DNA of 64,000 nt from Pseudoalteromonas piratica (GTDB lineage: Bacteria; Pseudomonadota; Gammaproteobacteria; Enterobacterales; Alteromonadaceae). The DNA lies in NCBI RefSeq assembly GCF_000788395.1, contig NZ_CP009888.1, positions 1,818,001-1,882,000 of the forward strand, given 5' to 3'. Of the stretch, positions 61,359 to 64,000 are shown piece by piece (positions within the stretch are counted from its first letter, which is position 1; each line of letters begins with the position of its first letter). The notes under the pieces were generated by a model that worked only from the letters and a program-made list of their open reading frames with translations, searched no databases and was not told where the DNA came from. Made by a program: the position numbers and the translations under genes.

Positions 61359-61369
61359 AATTTAAAGAG

Positions 61370-62032
61370 TTAATTGCTTTCGTAGGCAAGCGGGTCGTGT
61401 GCTTTATTCAGCTCAAAAGCTTCTAAGCGTTCTTGGCATGCGCCACATTTACCACAGGCCTTTTCGCGACCGTTATAACATGTCCATGTTTTGCTGTAGT
61501 CTAAACCCATGCTGAGGCCATCGGTTAAGATTTCAATTTTTGTATTATTTAAGTATGGGCTAACAATTTCGACTTCTTCGTAGTTAGCGATGCGGCAAAC
61601 ATCATCCATTTTCTTAACAAACTCTGGACGACAGTCTGGGTAAATAGCATGATCGCCAGAGTGTGCTCCGTAAAACACTTTATTTGCTTTAAGTGATACT
61701 GCATAACCCACAGCAAGCGACAATAAAATCATATTACGGTTTGGCACAACCGTTGATTTCATGCTTTCTTCTTCGTAATGACCTTCAGGTACATCGATAT
61801 CATCAGTCAGCGATGACCCACCAATTAATTGGTTAATCGCAGAGATATCGACTACTTTATGGGAAATGCCGAGTTCAGCACACACACTAGCCGCTACCTT
61901 TAATTCTTTAACATGTCGCTGGCCGTAATCAAACGAAAGTGCATAGACTTCAAAACCTTGGCGAATGGCTTTATTTAAAACGGTATATGAATCCATTCCA
62001 CCAGAGTAAATTACAACAACTTTTTGCGACAT
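61370..62032 (-). CDS. queC: 7-cyano-7-deazaguanine synthase
   Basis: Converts 7-carboxy-7-deazaguanine to preQ0 with ATP and ammonia for queuosine synthesis. The 220-residue protein has the PP-loop [16 protein letters not shown], and the zinc Cys cluster [10 protein letters not shown] with an earlier WTCYNG. Divergent from queE, so the two steps of the pathway are encoded back to back. Confidence 0.96.
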   Translation of the reverse strand: MSQKVVVIYSGGMDSYTVLNKAIRQGFEVYALSFDYGQRHVKELKVAASVCAELGISHKVVDISAINQLIGGSSLTDDIDVPEGHYEEESMKSTVVPNRNMILLSLAVGYAVSLKANKVFYGAHSGDHAIYPDCRPEFVKKMDDVCRIANYEEVEIVSPYLNNTKIEILTDGLSMGLDYSKTWTCYNGREKACGKCGACQERLEAFELNKAHDPLAYESN

Positions 62033-62130
62033 ATTTCTCTCACTTTAGCTATAATAGCGGTTTTTGCGGGCGCGATAGTCTACACCTTCGTGACCTTGAA
62101 GACAAATCTAGCAGTAATTTGAGGCGTACG

Positions 62131-62796
62131 TTGTACAAAATTAACGAAGTATTCGAAACCATCCAAGGTGAGGCAAGCTTTACTGGTTGTCCATCTATTT
62201 TTATTCGCTTGCAGGGGTGTCCTGTGGGATGTGCTTGGTGCGATACCAAACAAACATGGCATACGGACGATACTTATTTAGTTGATCTTGCTGATACAGT
62301 AGAAAAGAAAGCAGACTCAGACTACTTTGCTAATTGTAATGCTGAGCAAATTCTTGCACTAATTCGTGATAAAAAATACCAAGCCAAGCATATAGTGATT
62401 ACCGGTGGCGAGCCATGTATGTATGACCTAAACCCGCTTTGCGAGTTGCTGCATGAAAATGGCTTCACAACACAGATTGAAACCAGTGGCACTTTTGAAA
62501 TCTTAGCGCCAAGTGAAACTTGGGTCACGGTATCACCTAAAATTAATATGCGTGGCGGATATGAGGTATTAAAAAGTGCCATCCATCGCGCAAATGAAAT
62601 CAAGCATCCAGTAGCAATGATGCGCCATGTGGAAGAGCTAGAAGATTTGTTTGAGGCAGCAGGGCACACACCAGCATTAGTTTACCTGCAGCCAATAAGT
62701 CAAAAAGCGAAAGCAACTCGCTTGGCGATTGAAGTATGTAAGGCAAAAAATTGGCGTTTGTCAGTACAAGTACATAAGTATATTGGCATTGCTTAA
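62131..62796 (+). CDS. queE: 7-carboxy-7-deazaguanine synthase (radical SAM)
   Basis: Converts 6-carboxy-tetrahydropterin to 7-carboxy-7-deazaguanine. The 221-residue protein has the radical SAM Cys triad in CPVGCAWCDTKQTW, VFETIQGEASFTG at the start, and GGEPCMYDLNPL. The start is TTG at 62131, with GAGG 6 bases before it and agreement with QueE homologues; no ATG fits. A TATAAT at 62050 may be its -10. Confidence 0.95.
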   Translation: MYKINEVFETIQGEASFTGCPSIFIRLQGCPVGCAWCDTKQTWHTDDTYLVDLADTVEKKADSDYFANCNAEQILALIRDKKYQAKHIVITGGEPCMYDLNPLCELLHENGFTTQIETSGTFEILAPSETWVTVSPKINMRGGYEVLKSAIHRANEIKHPVAMMRHVEELEDLFEAAGHTPALVYLQPISQKAKATRLAIEVCKAKNWRLSVQVHKYIGIA

Positions 62797-62820
62797 TTAA
62801 GTTTACATACGCTAAAAATA

Positions 62821-62848
62821 AAAAAGGCCACATTAGTGGCCTTTTTTA
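62821..62848. terminator. Bidirectional terminator between queE and mltD
   Basis: AAAAAGGCCAC / GTGGCCTTTTT around ATTA. It serves the convergent queE and mltD genes. Confidence 0.88.
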
Positions 62849-62866
62849 ATTTAATCGACTAAATCT

Positions 62867-64000
62867 TTAGCCTGTTTTTACATCGACCTTTAATTTAAGT
62901 CGTTGACCGGGCTGAATGTACTGATTTTTAGTTAATCCATTCCATTTCATTATGTCCGATACTGATACTTTATAGCGGCCAGCAATGCGCGCTAGAGAAT
63001 CACCCTTTCGGACTTTGTAGGTGATTGTGCGCTCTGTCACATTACCTGCAATAGTTGAACTTGTACTTTGATAAACAGTTAGTTTTTGCCCAAGACGCAG
63101 TGTGGAATTCTTATTTAGTTTATTCCACTTCATTAAGTCTTTAGTTGATACCTTATATTTACGACCGATTTTCCACAAACTATCACCGCTCACGACGGTA
63201 TGAGTCGTTTTACGGTTTGCTTTATTATTCGCTGCGATGCGCATTGGGCCGCTTAATAAGTTATTATCAATTTCGCCGTTACTGAGTGGAACGAATAACT
63301 GTTGGCCAATACGTATGGTGTTGTTCGGCAATTTATTCAGTGTTTTGATGCTGTCGCTGCTGGTATCAAATTGCTTGGCAATTTTTGATAAGCTGTCACC
63401 TGATTTGACCGTGTATTGCTGCCAACGGATTCGGTCTTTGGCATCCATTTTGGCGAGTTTAGCTTTAAATTCGTATGCTTTCTCAACTGGTACTAAGAGT
63501 TTATGAGGCCCAGTTGGATCGGTCGCCCAGCGATTGAATGCAGGGTTTAACTTATACATATCAGTCACTGGAATATTAGCCATTTCAGCTGCTTTCGCTA
63601 AATCAATTTGACCCCCTGTATTGACTAGCTCAACAGCTGGCTTGTTGGCAATTTTATTCCAAGTGATTTTGAACTCGTCAGAGCGAGCGAGTAAATCGGA
63701 AAGCGCTAACAGTTTTGGTACGTACTGTGTCGTTTCACGCGGTAAATCCAGTGACCAAAAATCGGTTGGTAACTGCTTTTTGCGGTTCTTCTTAATTGCA
63801 CGCAGAACACGTCCTTCACCAGAGTTATATGCAGCGATTGCATTTAACCAATCACCATCGAGGGTTTTGTGAAGGTAAGTTAAATATTCTAGCGCAGCAC
63901 GTGTGGATTCTGTGATGTCGCGACGACCGTCATACCACCAGTTTTGTTTTAAGCCAAAACGTTCGCCCGTTGCAGGCATAAATTGCCAAATACCAGACGC
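62867..64000 (-). CDS. mltD: Membrane-bound lytic murein transglycosylase D (partial)
   Basis: The 5' end lies beyond the window; the frame is open to 64000, where the residues read ASGIWQFMPATGERFG. The SLT catalytic domain is followed by NAIAAYNSGEGRV and three C-terminal LysM repeats (starting YTVKSGDSLSKIA, HTVVSGDSLWKIG and YKVRKGDSLARIA). MltD cleaves peptidoglycan glycan strands to 1,6-anhydro products. Confidence 0.93.
   Translation of the reverse strand, partial: ASGIWQFMPATGERFGLKQNWWYDGRRDITESTRAALEYLTYLHKTLDGDWLNAIAAYNSGEGRVLRAIKKNRKKQLPTDFWSLDLPRETTQYVPKLLALSDLLARSDEFKITWNKIANKPAVELVNTGGQIDLAKAAEMANIPVTDMYKLNPAFNRWATDPTGPHKLLVPVEKAYEFKAKLAKMDAKDRIRWQQYTVKSGDSLSKIAKQFDTSSDSIKTLNKLPNNTIRIGQQLFVPLSNGEIDNNLLSGPMRIAANNKANRKTTHTVVSGDSLWKIGRKYKVSTKDLMKWNKLNKNSTLRLGQKLTVYQSTSSTIAGNVTERTITYKVRKGDSLARIAGRYKVSVSDIMKWNGLTKNQYIQPGQRLKLKVDVKTG

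Noticed and set aside
62033..62130. preQ1 riboswitch between queC and queE
   Set aside because: No preQ1 aptamer-like stem and A-rich tail was found; the segment looks like divergent promoters only.

Overview
The window comes from a gammaproteobacterial chromosome, most likely Pseudoalteromonas or a close Alteromonadales relative. The evidence is the conserved block yhbY / rlmE-ftsH-folP-glmM-tpiA-secG-tRNA-Leu(GAG), the AT-rich coding style, and FtsH and SecG sequences close to those of enteric bacteria. Chromosomal genes fill 1-8804 and 56054-64000. Everything between is one complete-looking 47.2 kb prophage inserted in the 3' end of the tRNA-Leu gene. It is bounded by a 35-bp direct repeat (attL 8778-8812, attR 56019-56053).

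The prophage has lambdoid order and an HK97-type siphovirus structural module. A leftward operon (12877 to 8842) carries a small membrane protein, ssb, an ORF broken at a G7 run, rdgC, an MT-A70 methylase, an excisionase and the integrase. A rightward cassette (13184-14043) of a Gly-rich micropeptide and two membrane proteins follows. Next come a divergent regulatory switch with a LexA-like box (14140-14994), O-like and P-like replication genes, a second full-length tyrosine recombinase, a Q-like antiterminator, and a counter-oriented lipoprotein gene. A lysis cassette (M15 endolysin, alpha/beta hydrolase, small membrane proteins, lipoprotein), an HNH nuclease and the packaging, head and tail genes run from 20350 to 44174. 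The tail assembly chaperone carries a -1 frameshift heptamer.

The right arm (44200-56018) is accessory. It holds a leftward operon of eleven small early-type genes, including an Acb2-type anti-CBASS protein and a DNA methylase, most preceded by nearly the same leader sequence. Divergent from it is a DUF6471 regulator gene, with three similar inverted repeats between them. Beyond are a third, catalytic-domain-only tyrosine recombinase, membrane and secreted proteins of unknown role, a UmuD'-like gene without umuC behind a consensus LexA box, a second peptide + membrane-protein cassette (54013-55178), and a second HTH regulator beside attR.

The best candidates for something undescribed are the two peptide + polytopic membrane protein + anchored cytoplasmic protein cassettes, and the related Gly-rich micropeptides at 44272 (apparent AUA start) and 52850. 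The downstream chromosome carries a two-component system, an exported amidohydrolase, a YfcC-type transporter, queC/queE and a partial mltD. All functional calls come from reading the sequence; no database search was run.
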